Shown here: positions 34,065-43,520 of the stretch, one piece after another
Layout: the number at the start of each line of letters is the position of its first letter
Numbering within the stretch: the first letter of the stretch is position 1
Source: Dyella_B sp035690825
GTDB lineage: Bacteria > Pseudomonadota > Gammaproteobacteria > Xanthomonadales > Rhodanobacteraceae
Reading direction: 5' to 3'
Assembly (NCBI RefSeq): GCF_051954575.1
Contig: NZ_JBQCHP010000107.1
Span: forward strand, 1-64,000
Length of the DNA stretch: 64,000 bases
Translations under genes and position numbers: made by a program
Notes under the pieces: generated by a model
Told to the model about the DNA's origin: nothing
The model's database searches: none
The model's input: only the letters and a program-made list of their open reading frames with translations

Positions 34065-36950
34065 ATGCAACGCAACCCAATGGCACACTCGGTGCGCCTG
34101 GCGCTGGCAGCAGTAGGTATGGCCAGTGCGTTCGGCTACAGCATGCAGGTACACGCACAAACGAGTGCACCGGCGCCATCCACAGCAGCCACTGCGGCAC
34201 CTGCCCAAGGCAACGGTGCGGGCGATGATGGCAGCAGCACGAACAAGAACGACAAGAAAAAAGCCACCAATCTCACCGCGATCACGGTCACCGGCCAGCT
34301 CGCCGCCATCCAGCGCGCCGAGTCGATCAAGCAGAACGCCGTCAACGTCGTCGACTCGATTTCGGCGGAAGAGAACGGCAAATTTCCTGATCCGAACGTC
34401 GCCGACGCCTTGCAGCGCGTGCCTGGCGTATCGGTGAATCGAAGCGGCGGCGAATCCAGCCAGATCGCCATCCGCGGCTTCGGCCCCGACTTCGTGGCGG
34501 TGACGATCAATGGCCGCCAGATGGCCACCGCTTCGCAGAGTTCGAACACTTCCACCCGCGCGTTCGATTTCAACGTACTACCGGCGGACATCATCAGCCT
34601 CGCACAGGTCAACAAGACTTCGTCGGCGGATATTTCCGAAGTGGACATCGGCGGCGTCGTGGACATCCAGACCGCGCGGCCGCTGGATTTCAGCGGCTTC
34701 CACGCGACCGGTTCCGCCGCCGGCGTCAACAGCAACCTCACCGGCAGCTGGGCCGGCAAGACCACGCCCAAGGTATCGGGCCTGGCCGGCTGGACCAATG
34801 CCGATCACACCTTCGGCGTGCTGGCCTCCGTGCAGTACTACAAGCGTGACGACACGCAGATCAACACGCAGGCCAATTCCTGGTACGCCAACCAGAATAT
34901 TTCCAAGCTTTCCAACTTAAGCAATCCCAATTACACAAACGTCGCCATCCCGGAGACGCTGGCCAACAACGTGCTCGTCGAGGAGCGCACGCGCAAGAGT
35001 TTCACCGGCGCCGTCGATTGGCGTCCGACCGATCAATTGACCGTCAAGTTCGATACCTTGTATGCGGGCTACCAGATCAAGCCCTTCGAACACGAATTCG
35101 GCGAATACGGCAATGCCGGCGACTTCCAGTCGCTCAACACGGACGCCAACGGCACCGTGTTGAACTATGTGCGAAAGGGTACCGGCAATATGGCGAACGA
35201 CTATGTCGTCGCCTACAACCCAAGCAACGAAAAGATGGTGCAGAACGGCTTGAACGTGGCGTTCAACATCGACCCATCAAGCACCATCAGCCTGGACGTC
35301 TCCAACTCCAAGGCCTGGAACAAGCAAAGTCCTTACGGCTACTTTGCGGTGATCGGCGCACGCAATATCGGCGTCAATCCCACTTGGACCAATAACGGCA
35401 GCAGCCAGCCGCCGAGCTACACCAACATTATTTCCACCACCAACCTGGACGATCTGTACGCGCACTGTTGTAACGAAGGCGGCCAGTCGAACAACATCAC
35501 TTCTGGCGTCACTCAGTATCAGCTGAACTTCGCCAAGAACTTCGAAAGCGGCGTGCTTTCCAGCCTTCAGTTCGGCGTTCAGGAAAACCGCGATTACAAC
35601 AAATCGGTAAACGTGGCCACGCCCAACGGCATCCTGTGCAACGCGTATTGCGGTTATGCCGTATCGGTACCCGCCAGCGCCGTCGGCGCATACATCTACA
35701 CGCCGCCCGCACCGATCGATGGCGTGTCGCAGCCGGGCCTGCCCACGCAATGGATTCAATACAACGTACCCCAGTTCATGAACTGGCTGACCACGCCGGC
35801 GGCTTACAATCAATTGACGCCTGAGAAGCGCACCGCTCTGCTCGCGGCGCTTGCCCAGTATGGCAATTTCGGGCCCAAGGTGAATCCCGGTAGCTTCAAC
35901 GAGGTGCGGGAAGTCGAGAAGGCGGCCTTCGCCAAGGCGGTGTTCGAAGGCACGATGTGGGAAAAGCCCTGGGCGCTGGATGTCGGTGCGCGCTACGTGC
36001 ACATGGATTCGAATTCCCAGGCGATCTTCCAACAACCCATCAGCTATCGCGTCGATCCCAACGACAGCAGCGCGAGCCAGGTCGCGTACGGGCCGCTGCA
36101 ACCGCAGTCCGCCAAGGGCGGCTATCACAAATGGCTGCCGTCGCTGAACTTCAAGATCAACCTGCTCGACAACCTGATCTATCGCTTCTCGACCTCCAAG
36201 ACCCTGACGCCGCCCCAGCTGAGCAACCTGTACTACAACCAGAGCTTCGGCACGCGTCCGGAATCGTTGACGATCAACCAGGGCAATCCCAATCTTCAGC
36301 CGTATACGTCGACCAACTTCGACACCGGCCTGGAGTGGTACATCGACGACGCCAGCTACCTGGCGCTGGAAACCTTTTACAAGCACGTCAGCAACTTCAG
36401 TACGATCGTGAGCACGCCAGTGTCGTTCCTCGGCCAGACCTGGTCGCTGAGCGAACCGATCAACCTGAACTCGGCGAAGATCTACGGCGAAGAACTGACC
36501 TTCAATTACCAGTTCAAGCATGTGCTGCCGGCGCCGTTCGATGGCCTGGGCATGGCCTTCAATTACACCCACGTCCAGAGCAGCGCCAACCTGAGCCCGG
36601 GCACGATCAGCACCTCCGGCAAGTTCGCGGTACCCGGCATTGGCGATTCGGCCAACCTCAGCGGGTATTACGAGAAGGGCCCCTGGCAAGTGCGCCTGGC
36701 GTATAACTGGCGCGGAAAATACCTGGAGAGCATTTCGTACGGATCAGGCGCGCAGCCCGCCACGCGCACCTCGTACGGCGAACTGGATCTGAGCGCCAGC
36801 TACAAGATCAACAACCACGTTTCGTTGTTCGTATCCGGCACCAACCTGACGCAGTCGCATCTGTACGACTACTCTGCTTATCCCAATCGCTTCCTTTACG
36901 CCGAAGCGGATGGCACGGTGTATACCGTGGGCGTGCGCGGCACTTTCTAA
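34065..36950 (+). CDS. TonB-dependent receptor, Xanthomonas/Caulobacter type
   Basis: A 961-residue outer-membrane receptor with signal peptide (to about VHAQT). The plug sequence is that of the large carbohydrate-associated receptor group of Xanthomonas and Caulobacter (ISAEENGKFPDPNVADALQR, RVPGVSVNRSGGESSQIAIR), and the barrel ends in phenylalanine (VGVRGTF). GGAGGGG 6-7 nt before ATG 34065 sets the start. It is followed after 41 bp by beta- and alpha-galactosidase genes, so it probably imports galactose-containing oligosaccharides. Confidence 0.95.
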   Translation: MQRNPMAHSVRLALAAVGMASAFGYSMQVHAQTSAPAPSTAATAAPAQGNGAGDDGSSTNKNDKKKATNLTAITVTGQLAAIQRAESIKQNAVNVVDSISAEENGKFPDPNVADALQRVPGVSVNRSGGESSQIAIRGFGPDFVAVTINGRQMATASQSSNTSTRAFDFNVLPADIISLAQVNKTSSADISEVDIGGVVDIQTARPLDFSGFHATGSAAGVNSNLTGSWAGKTTPKVSGLAGWTNADHTFGVLASVQYYKRDDTQINTQANSWYANQNISKLSNLSNPNYTNVAIPETLANNVLVEERTRKSFTGAVDWRPTDQLTVKFDTLYAGYQIKPFEHEFGEYGNAGDFQSLNTDANGTVLNYVRKGTGNMANDYVVAYNPSNEKMVQNGLNVAFNIDPSSTISLDVSNSKAWNKQSPYGYFAVIGARNIGVNPTWTNNGSSQPPSYTNIISTTNLDDLYAHCCNEGGQSNNITSGVTQYQLNFAKNFESGVLSSLQFGVQENRDYNKSVNVATPNGILCNAYCGYAVSVPASAVGAYIYTPPAPIDGVSQPGLPTQWIQYNVPQFMNWLTTPAAYNQLTPEKRTALLAALAQYGNFGPKVNPGSFNEVREVEKAAFAKAVFEGTMWEKPWALDVGARYVHMDSNSQAIFQQPISYRVDPNDSSASQVAYGPLQPQSAKGGYHKWLPSLNFKINLLDNLIYRFSTSKTLTPPQLSNLYYNQSFGTRPESLTINQGNPNLQPYTSTNFDTGLEWYIDDASYLALETFYKHVSNFSTIVSTPVSFLGQTWSLSEPINLNSAKIYGEELTFNYQFKHVLPAPFDGLGMAFNYTHVQSSANLSPGTISTSGKFAVPGIGDSANLSGYYEKGPWQVRLAYNWRGKYLESISYGSGAQPATRTSYGELDLSASYKINNHVSLFVSGTNLTQSHLYDYSAYPNRFLYAEADGTVYTVGVRGTF

Positions 36951-36991
36951 GTGCCGCGTAGCGGCGTCATAGCGAAACGCAAGGGACTTCA

Positions 36992-38842
36992 ATGAATGCA
37001 TTGAAAAGTATGTCGATGGGTATCGGGCTTGGCCTGCTCCTTGCCGGCCAGACGGTTGCAGCGCAGCCCATCAAAATGGCAAAGCACGGCCTGACCACAC
37101 AGAATGGCCAGCTTCGGCTAGACGGACAACCGCTGCGCATCATCGCCGGCGACATGCACTACACGCGCGTGCCACGTGAATACTGGCGCGCGCGCTTGAA
37201 GATGGCCAAGGCGATGGGCCTGAACACCATCACCACCTACGTGTTCTGGAACGCGCACGAGCTAACGCCGGGGCAATATGACTTCAGCGGCCAGAACGAC
37301 ATCGCCGAGTTCATTCGCGAAGCACAGCAAGAGGGCCTGTACGTTATTTTGCGGCCCGGCCCTTACGTGTGCTCGGAATGGGATTTCGGCGGATTGCCCG
37401 CCTGGCTGCTGAAAGACCGTAACGCGCATGTCCGCAGTACCGATCCTGGTTTCATGCAGCCGGCGCAACGCTGGCTGCATCGGCTCGGCCAGGAACTGGC
37501 GCCGCTGCAATACACGCATGGCGGCAACATCATTGCCGTACAGGTGGAGAACGAATACGGCAGCTTCGGCAAGGACAACGACGCCTACCTGCAACAGATC
37601 CGCAAGGACATCGTGGACAGCGGCTTCGATGCATCGCTGCTGTACACCTCCGACAGCGCGCCGGAGCCGGCTTCCCTCCCCGGCCTGCTGAAGGTGATCA
37701 ACTTCGGCGTCGGCCATGCGCCGGAAAAACTTCCCAAACTGCATCAGTGGCAGCCGGGCGGCCCGTACATGGTCGGCGAATACTGGGTCGGCTGGTTCGA
37801 TCACTGGGGCGGACCGCACTACGTCATCGATGCCGGAAAAGTGGCGAAAGAACTCGATGGCATGCTCAAGCAAGGCTATTCGGTAAGCCTGTACATGTTC
37901 CACGGCGGCACCTCGTTCGGCTGGATGAGCGGCGCCAACTGGGACGACAACAGCTACCAGCCAGACGTCACCAGCTACGACTACGACAGTCCGCTGGATG
38001 AAAGCGGACGTCCCACAGCGAAGTACGACGCCTTGCGCAAGGTGATCGCGCAGGACACCGGCGTGACGCCGCCACCCGTGCCCGCCACACCCGGCACGCA
38101 GGCCATCGCCGACATCAAGCTGGACGAGTCGGCATCGCTATGGGATGCATTGCCGACGCCCGTCGCCTCACACGACCTCAAGACGATGGAGGAACTGGGG
38201 GAGTCCTACGGCGACATCCTTTATCGCAAGCACATCGACGCCGCCACCGCAGGCACACTGCATATCGACGGCCTGCACGACTACGCCATCGTCTACGTCA
38301 ACGGCAAGCGCGTTGGCACGCTCGATCGTCGCCTCAAGCAGGATTCGCTTCCAGTGAAGCTGGCCAAGGGCGATACGCTGGACCTGCTGGTGCAGAACGA
38401 TGGCCGCATCAACTTCGGCGAGAAGCTGGTGAATGAGCGCAAAGGCATCGTCGGTTCGGTGAGCCTGCAAGGCCAGCCGCTGGTGGACTGGCAGATCTAC
38501 GCGTTGCCCTTCGCCCTCAACGACAATCTCAAGTATGCGCACGGGCCCTGCAAGCACGCGCCCTGCACGTATCGCGCAACCTTCAATGCACCCGTCTCCG
38601 GCAGCGCGGATGCCGACACCTTCCTGGATACTGCCGGCCTCGGTAAAGGCATGATCTGGCTCAATGGCCATCCATTGGGTCGCTTCTGGAACATCGGCCC
38701 GCAGCGCACGCTGTATGTGCCGGGCGCCTGGTTGAAGCCGAGCGGCAATGAGTTGGTGGTGCTGGATCTGTTGACGGAAGGCCAGCCCACGTTGCATACG
38801 TTGAAGCACCCGCTATTGGGCACGCCCAAGAACGCACCGTAA
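36992..38842 (+). CDS. Exported GH35 beta-galactosidase
   Basis: A 616-residue GH35 enzyme that releases beta-linked galactose. The signal peptide (GLGLLLAGQTVAAQ) suggests a periplasmic location. The catalytic acid is Glu188 in GGNIIAVQVENEYGSFG, and the nucleophile is Glu263 in GEYWVGWFDHWG. C-terminal beta-domains follow, as in the family (HIDGLHDYAIVYVNGKRVG; GKGMIWLNGHPLGRFW). AAGGGA lies 8 nt before the ATG. It is co-directional with the receptor and GH27 genes. Confidence 0.95.
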   Translation: MNALKSMSMGIGLGLLLAGQTVAAQPIKMAKHGLTTQNGQLRLDGQPLRIIAGDMHYTRVPREYWRARLKMAKAMGLNTITTYVFWNAHELTPGQYDFSGQNDIAEFIREAQQEGLYVILRPGPYVCSEWDFGGLPAWLLKDRNAHVRSTDPGFMQPAQRWLHRLGQELAPLQYTHGGNIIAVQVENEYGSFGKDNDAYLQQIRKDIVDSGFDASLLYTSDSAPEPASLPGLLKVINFGVGHAPEKLPKLHQWQPGGPYMVGEYWVGWFDHWGGPHYVIDAGKVAKELDGMLKQGYSVSLYMFHGGTSFGWMSGANWDDNSYQPDVTSYDYDSPLDESGRPTAKYDALRKVIAQDTGVTPPPVPATPGTQAIADIKLDESASLWDALPTPVASHDLKTMEELGESYGDILYRKHIDAATAGTLHIDGLHDYAIVYVNGKRVGTLDRRLKQDSLPVKLAKGDTLDLLVQNDGRINFGEKLVNERKGIVGSVSLQGQPLVDWQIYALPFALNDNLKYAHGPCKHAPCTYRATFNAPVSGSADADTFLDTAGLGKGMIWLNGHPLGRFWNIGPQRTLYVPGAWLKPSGNELVVLDLLTEGQPTLHTLKHPLLGTPKNAP

Positions 38843-38881
38843 GCCAGCCAATGGCGTTGCCCTCAATCAAACGAAAATCTG

Positions 38882-39038
38882 TTCCCTCCCCTACGTGCAG
38901 TAGGGGAACATACCTAGCTTTCTCCTCCTGCAAGCAGGAGGAGGTGGGGTGGGGTGAAGCAATCTCGCGTCGAATTAAAGCTTACAGCAAGCTCGCACAA
39001 CCCCACCCCAGCCCTCCCCTGCTCGCAAGGGGAGGGAG
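38882..39038. repeat. Clustered GC hairpins (CTCCCC/GGGGAG family), copy A
   Basis: Three small hairpins (about 38889-38907, 38921-38943 and 39012-39036) are joined by a larger inverted repeat of GGTGGGGTGGGGTG with CCCCACCCCAGCCC. The same architecture recurs at 50740-50895. Both lie between genes of an operon. Confidence 0.7.
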
Positions 39039-39081
39039 TACACATCACAACACCCATTTTCCTAGTGGTGGAGAAACATCC

Positions 39082-40272
39082 ATGATCATTTCCCCTGCAT
39101 CCCTGCGGCGCACCGCCGCTTCCCTTGCGTTCGTTGTGTGTGCCGCCGGCGCCAGCGCAGCGCCCGCGCCGACACCGCCGCAAATGGGTTTCAACAACTG
39201 GAACTCCACGCACTGCCGCGACGAATTCAACGAACAGATGATCCGTGGCATCGCCGACAAGTTCATCAGCTTGGGGCTGCGCGACGCCGGCTACCGCTAC
39301 GTCAACATCGACGACTGCTGGGCCAACTGGCAGCGCGGCAAGGACGGCAAGCTCCAAGCCAATCCCAAGCGCTTCCCCAGCGGCATCAAGGCGCTGGCCC
39401 AATACATCCATCAGCACGGCCTGAAGTTCGGCCTGTATTCCAGTGCAGGCACTTCCACCTGCGAACCGCTGCAGGAAAACCGCGGCTTCCCCGGTGGCCT
39501 GGGGCATGAAAAAGCAGACGCCGCCACGTTTGCTTCGTGGGACGTCGACTACCTGAAGTACGACAACTGCAACAACCAGAAAGTCCCGGCCCTGAAGCGC
39601 TACACCGCCATGGCCGAGGCGCTGCGCAGCACCGGCCGACCGATCTTCTTCAGCGTGTGCGAATGGGGCGAAAACAAACCTTGGCTGTGGGCCGGCAAGC
39701 CGCCGGTCGACGCCGGCTCCTGGCGCACCACCGGCGACATCAGCGACAGCTACGCGTCGATGCTGAAGAACTTCAAGCAGAACGTCGTGCTGGATCGCTA
39801 CGCCACGCCCGGCCACTACAACGATCCGGACATGCTCGAAGTAGGCAATGGCGGCATGACCGACGTCGAATATCGCAGCCACTTCAGCCTGTGGTCGATC
39901 ATGGCCGCACCGCTCTTGATCGGCACCGACTTGCGCACGATCAAGCCGGACGCGTTGGAGATCCTGCTCAACAAGGACGTGATTGCGGTGGATCAGGATC
40001 CGCTCGGGGTGCAGGGCAAGCAGGTGCGCGATGCCGATGGGATCCATGTGATCGTCAAGCCGCTCAAGGACGGCAGCCGCGCCGTGGCAGTGTTCAACGA
40101 AGGCGACGCGCCGCATGACGTCGCCGTTTCGGCCACCGAGATCGGCCTCAAGGCGGGCGGCAACTACACCGTGCGTGACTTGTGGGCGCATACGCAGGCC
40201 AATGGCGACGGGACGCTGAAGATGTCGCTACAGCCGCACGCGACGGCGATGTACCGCATCAGCAATCATTGA
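39082..40272 (+). CDS. Exported GH27 alpha-galactosidase
   Basis: A 396-residue GH27 alpha-galactosidase. The signal peptide ends near ASAAP. The barrel begins PPQMGFNNWNSTHC, with the nucleophile Asp161 in DVDYLKYDNC and acid/base Asp219 in SWRTTGDI. A C-terminal beta-sandwich follows. GGAGA precedes ATG 39082. With GH35 and the receptor it forms a galactoside-degrading operon, ended by a strong terminator at 40316-40346. Confidence 0.95.
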   Translation: MIISPASLRRTAASLAFVVCAAGASAAPAPTPPQMGFNNWNSTHCRDEFNEQMIRGIADKFISLGLRDAGYRYVNIDDCWANWQRGKDGKLQANPKRFPSGIKALAQYIHQHGLKFGLYSSAGTSTCEPLQENRGFPGGLGHEKADAATFASWDVDYLKYDNCNNQKVPALKRYTAMAEALRSTGRPIFFSVCEWGENKPWLWAGKPPVDAGSWRTTGDISDSYASMLKNFKQNVVLDRYATPGHYNDPDMLEVGNGGMTDVEYRSHFSLWSIMAAPLLIGTDLRTIKPDALEILLNKDVIAVDQDPLGVQGKQVRDADGIHVIVKPLKDGSRAVAVFNEGDAPHDVAVSATEIGLKAGGNYTVRDLWAHTQANGDGTLKMSLQPHATAMYRISNH

Positions 40273-40636
40273 TCACGCCTGCCATCGTGGGCTTTGCCAC
40301 GATGGTGCCGCATATAACCCCGTATTTTCTAATACGGGGTTTTTTATTTATTCATATATCCAGGAAAAACGACGGTTTATTTTATTCACATAACCGAATC
40401 GCCCTCGCTTTCACCTTCAATCCAGTTACGCAAGTCGCTGAAAAAGAAAACCAATCGAACAAGCTCATCCACAAAAATAATGTAAACGCTTTCTCACGTT
40501 CCATAGACTTGCGCCAGCGTAGTTTCGCGTCCCGGGGATGACTGGGCTACACAACGACATTCCGCAGAAATCTGCGGCTTGGCAGGGGTACTGCGTTCCA
40601 ACTGTCTGGCGTCAACTACGATACGTGGAGGGTCAT
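40273..40636. other. Intergenic region before the propeller genes
   Basis: It holds the terminator hairpins of the GH27 operon, then about 290 bp of AT-rich DNA. A weak LacI-type site (TGTAAACGCTTTCT, 40481-40494, central CG, 5 of 8 positions symmetric) may mark the promoter region of the propeller genes. Confidence 0.5.
40282..40346 (+). terminator. Double terminator of the galactoside operon
   Basis: A first hairpin (CCATCGTGG / CCACGATGG, 40282-40305) is followed by a perfect 11-bp stem AACCCCGTATT / AATACGGGGTT (40316-40341) with a TTCT loop and a T-rich tail. Confidence 0.92.
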
Positions 40637-42055
40637 ATGCGATTTATTTCAAGCGCTACCGTCGCGCTCGCGATGGCTTGTACGTGCGCGTCCGCTTATG
40701 CGAACGGCACCATTTTGCTAACTCGCCCTGTTAATGCGGTTTTTAACGGCACACTTGCCCCGGCAGGCACCGGATTGTTTACCGTTAACGACCATGGGGA
40801 AAATCCGCGGCAAATTACGCCGTTCGTGGCCGGCTCGTATTACATGCCGAGCTGGCTGGCTTTCGTGAATTACCAAACGGGAGTCAGCTACTGGCTGACG
40901 AAGAATTTTTCGCCGGACGGCCAAAGCGTTCTGTATTTCAAAAATCCATCGGCAGACCCTGCAGGCGGCCCATACAGCGGCAAGTACTACGTAAAGAACC
41001 TGCGCACCGGCACGACGCAACCATTGTTTGCCGGAAGCAATGACAACGCTGCGCCCGGCTACGGTTATCTCGCCCGGGATCCAGCCGATGGCAATACCAT
41101 CGCCTATACCAACTCGACTAGCGAATATCCCATCTCACCTGCGTGCGTCAATCTGATGCATGCCGACGGCAGCAATCAGCATCAATTGTGGTGCGCGCCA
41201 GCCACCATCGACCTGCCGGACTATCCGGGATGGTCATTGCTCGCGGTGGAGTCGATCCGGTGGTCGGGAAACGGCAAGAAGCTGATGGTATTTGCCTCTT
41301 ACGAACCGCCTCCGTTGGGTTTGGTAGCGAAAAAGCCCCCCACCGCCGCGCTGCGTTCGATGTTCGTTCGGCCCAAGCCGGCGGCGCTCTACAAAACGGA
41401 CGCAACCGGTCCGGTCGAGGGCCAAGACTTCGGCTGGTCGGCCCTGTTTGTCGTTGATGTGGCGACGGGCACGGGCGTAAAAGTCGCCGCCAACGTGATC
41501 GATCCGCCAGCCAGCGATATCTCTTATGACGGCACGAAGGTGATCTACCAGCAATACGACTATGCCCAGTGCGGCGATGAAGACCAGGAGGCGCTCGGCG
41601 CCAGCTTGTGCTTCAACGATTTGACCACGGGCACGGTGACCGACTTGTTCCCGCCGACGGTCTGGAACAACTATGGCGACTACCAAAGCTGGTGGAACAA
41701 CTTCTACTACCCCGATTGGTATGCCGAGATATTGCTGTCTCCGGACGGTTCTCAAGCTGTGTTCTCCATGCAATCGACAACCAGCAATGAAGCAGACCTC
41801 TATACGATAAGAACGGACACGACGAACTTCCGGCCGCTCACCCCCAATGCCAACCCGTCCACCATCCCCACAGGTTGGACGCCCGTGGCATGGTCGTCTG
41901 ACGGCACGCGAATTCTCGCCAATCGCTGCACCGCTCCCATCGCCGGCAGCACAGACCAGACTTGGCCGTGCGAGGTTCACATCATCAACGCGAGCAACGG
42001 CGACGACACAAAAGTCACCAACGGCTATGCCGTTGATTGGCACCAGGGGCCGTAG
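40637..42055 (+). CDS. Exported beta-propeller protein A (PD40/TolB-like)
   Basis: A 472-residue protein of unknown function. A signal peptide (ATVALAMACTCASAYANG) is followed by repeats of the TolB/PD40 propeller type (NFSPDGQSVLYF, SYDGTKVIYQQ, LSPDGSQAVFSM, SSDGTRILANR). It is clearly paralogous to the next gene: shared stretches include the start of the mature protein (GTILxxRPxN), NDNAAPGxGYLA and the paired cysteines in CVxLM-DGSN-LWC. GGAGGG lies just before ATG 40637. It has no visible catalytic motif; binding of glycans or envelope proteins is possible. Confidence 0.85.
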   Translation: MRFISSATVALAMACTCASAYANGTILLTRPVNAVFNGTLAPAGTGLFTVNDHGENPRQITPFVAGSYYMPSWLAFVNYQTGVSYWLTKNFSPDGQSVLYFKNPSADPAGGPYSGKYYVKNLRTGTTQPLFAGSNDNAAPGYGYLARDPADGNTIAYTNSTSEYPISPACVNLMHADGSNQHQLWCAPATIDLPDYPGWSLLAVESIRWSGNGKKLMVFASYEPPPLGLVAKKPPTAALRSMFVRPKPAALYKTDATGPVEGQDFGWSALFVVDVATGTGVKVAANVIDPPASDISYDGTKVIYQQYDYAQCGDEDQEALGASLCFNDLTTGTVTDLFPPTVWNNYGDYQSWWNNFYYPDWYAEILLSPDGSQAVFSMQSTTSNEADLYTIRTDTTNFRPLTPNANPSTIPTGWTPVAWSSDGTRILANRCTAPIAGSTDQTWPCEVHIINASNGDDTKVTNGYAVDWHQGP

Positions 42056-42172
42056 CCACAAGACAGTAAAGCGAAGCGGCGAGATCGAACCTGAGGGTTC
42101 TTCGCTGACAAGCCCGTGCTGGAGCAAAACGCGGGTATTTCGTTCTGCTACTTCAACATCGAGGAGAGTGAC

Positions 42173-43450
42173 ATGCGATCACTATCTTGTGTTGCCATCG
42201 CGCTTGCGATGACATGTTCGTGCGCGGCTGCATATGGCAGCGGCACTATTCTGTTCGCGCGCCCCATCAATGGCGCCTACAACGGCCAACTCGTACAAAC
42301 AGGGTCGGCGCTTTTCACCATCAACGACAACGGCACCAATTTGAAGGAGCGCACGCCACTGGCGGCGAATGCATGGTACGTGCCGAGTGGCGTGGCTGCT
42401 TATGGTCCCGGTCAATGGTTGACGAGGAATTTCTCGCCCGACGGTCTAAGCATCCAGTACTTCTACGGCCAGGCCACCGATCCGAGCGCCGGCGGCCCCA
42501 CCAGCGGCAAGTACTACACGATGAACTTGGGCACGGGCGCCACGCAGGCCTTGTTCGACGGCGGCAACGACAATGCCGCACCGGGATTGGGTTATCTTGC
42601 ATGGGGTCCGGAGAGCAGCAACGCTATTGCCTATGCCAGTCCGATCGATGGGACGACCGCCGCCTGCGTTTATTTGATGCAGCCTGACGGCAGCAATAAG
42701 CACTCCTTGTGGTGCACACCAATGCAAGTGACCGTATCAGGCGGAGCCGTTCCGACCGCGGGCATCGACACGATCCGCTGGGCTGGCAATGGCCAGCGCT
42801 TGCTCGCATTCGTCCGCTACATGCCCAACGGTGGCTACTACGAACATGCAGCGGTTTTTCGGATCGAGGTTCAAACGGGCGTGGGCACTTTGATCGACAC
42901 CAATGCGGTCGATGCTGCCAGCGGCGACATTTCCTACGACGGCACGAAAATTCTCTACCAGAAATATGGCGGTAGTTGCGCCGACTGGAACCCCAAGGCC
43001 GTCAGCATCAACCTGTGCGTAAGAGACATGCGCACCGGCCACATCCATTCCGTCCTGCCGCAGGGCATATGGAAAACCTGGGGACAGTACGGCGTCTGGT
43101 GGGCAGGTCACTGGGACTTCCCGCTGCTGCTGTCGCCGGACGGCTCGCAGGTAGCGTTCATGTATCAATCGACCGGCGTGTACGAGGCGGACGTCTATGT
43201 CATCAACTCGGACGGAACGAATCTGCGCCAGCTCACTGCACAAGGCCCCATTCAAAACCCGCTGGCGGTGGAATGGGTACCGGTCGCATGGTCGCCAGAC
43301 GGCAAGCAGCTTCTGGTCAATCGCACTACAACCCCTGCATACGGCGCTACGGACCAGACCTGGCCCAGCGAAGTTCATATCCTCACCGCGGATGGCCTCA
43401 GGGACTGGAAGGTCACCACCGGCTACGCACTGGATTGGCACAAGCCGTAA
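42173..43450 (+). CDS. Exported beta-propeller protein B (PD40/TolB-like)
   Basis: A 425-residue paralogue of the preceding protein, with signal peptide (AIALAMTCSCAAAYGSG) and the same repeats (NFSPDGLSIQYF, SYDGTKILYQK, LSPDGSQVAFMY, SPDGKQLLVNR). It is shorter by about 47 residues, mostly in the middle, and also ends in a Tyr/Ala-x-DWH motif (ALDWHKP versus AVDWHQGP). GAGGAG 6 nt before ATG 42173 fixes the start. It lies 117 bp after gene A and is followed by a terminator. Function not recognised. Confidence 0.85.
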   Translation: MRSLSCVAIALAMTCSCAAAYGSGTILFARPINGAYNGQLVQTGSALFTINDNGTNLKERTPLAANAWYVPSGVAAYGPGQWLTRNFSPDGLSIQYFYGQATDPSAGGPTSGKYYTMNLGTGATQALFDGGNDNAAPGLGYLAWGPESSNAIAYASPIDGTTAACVYLMQPDGSNKHSLWCTPMQVTVSGGAVPTAGIDTIRWAGNGQRLLAFVRYMPNGGYYEHAAVFRIEVQTGVGTLIDTNAVDAASGDISYDGTKILYQKYGGSCADWNPKAVSINLCVRDMRTGHIHSVLPQGIWKTWGQYGVWWAGHWDFPLLLSPDGSQVAFMYQSTGVYEADVYVINSDGTNLRQLTAQGPIQNPLAVEWVPVAWSPDGKQLLVNRTTTPAYGATDQTWPSEVHILTADGLRDWKVTTGYALDWHKP

Positions 43451-43477
43451 GTCGCTTTTCATTGCCGCGCATACCGA

Positions 43478-43511
43478 AGGCGCTTCATGAGCGTGAAGCG
43501 CCTTTCTTTTT
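43478..43511 (+). terminator. Terminator of the propeller genes
   Basis: A 10-bp perfect stem (AGGCGCTTCA / TGAAGCGCCT) with a TGAGCG loop is followed by TTCTTTTT, 28 bp after the second propeller gene. Confidence 0.9.
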
Positions 43512-43520
43512 GGGCAGGGT

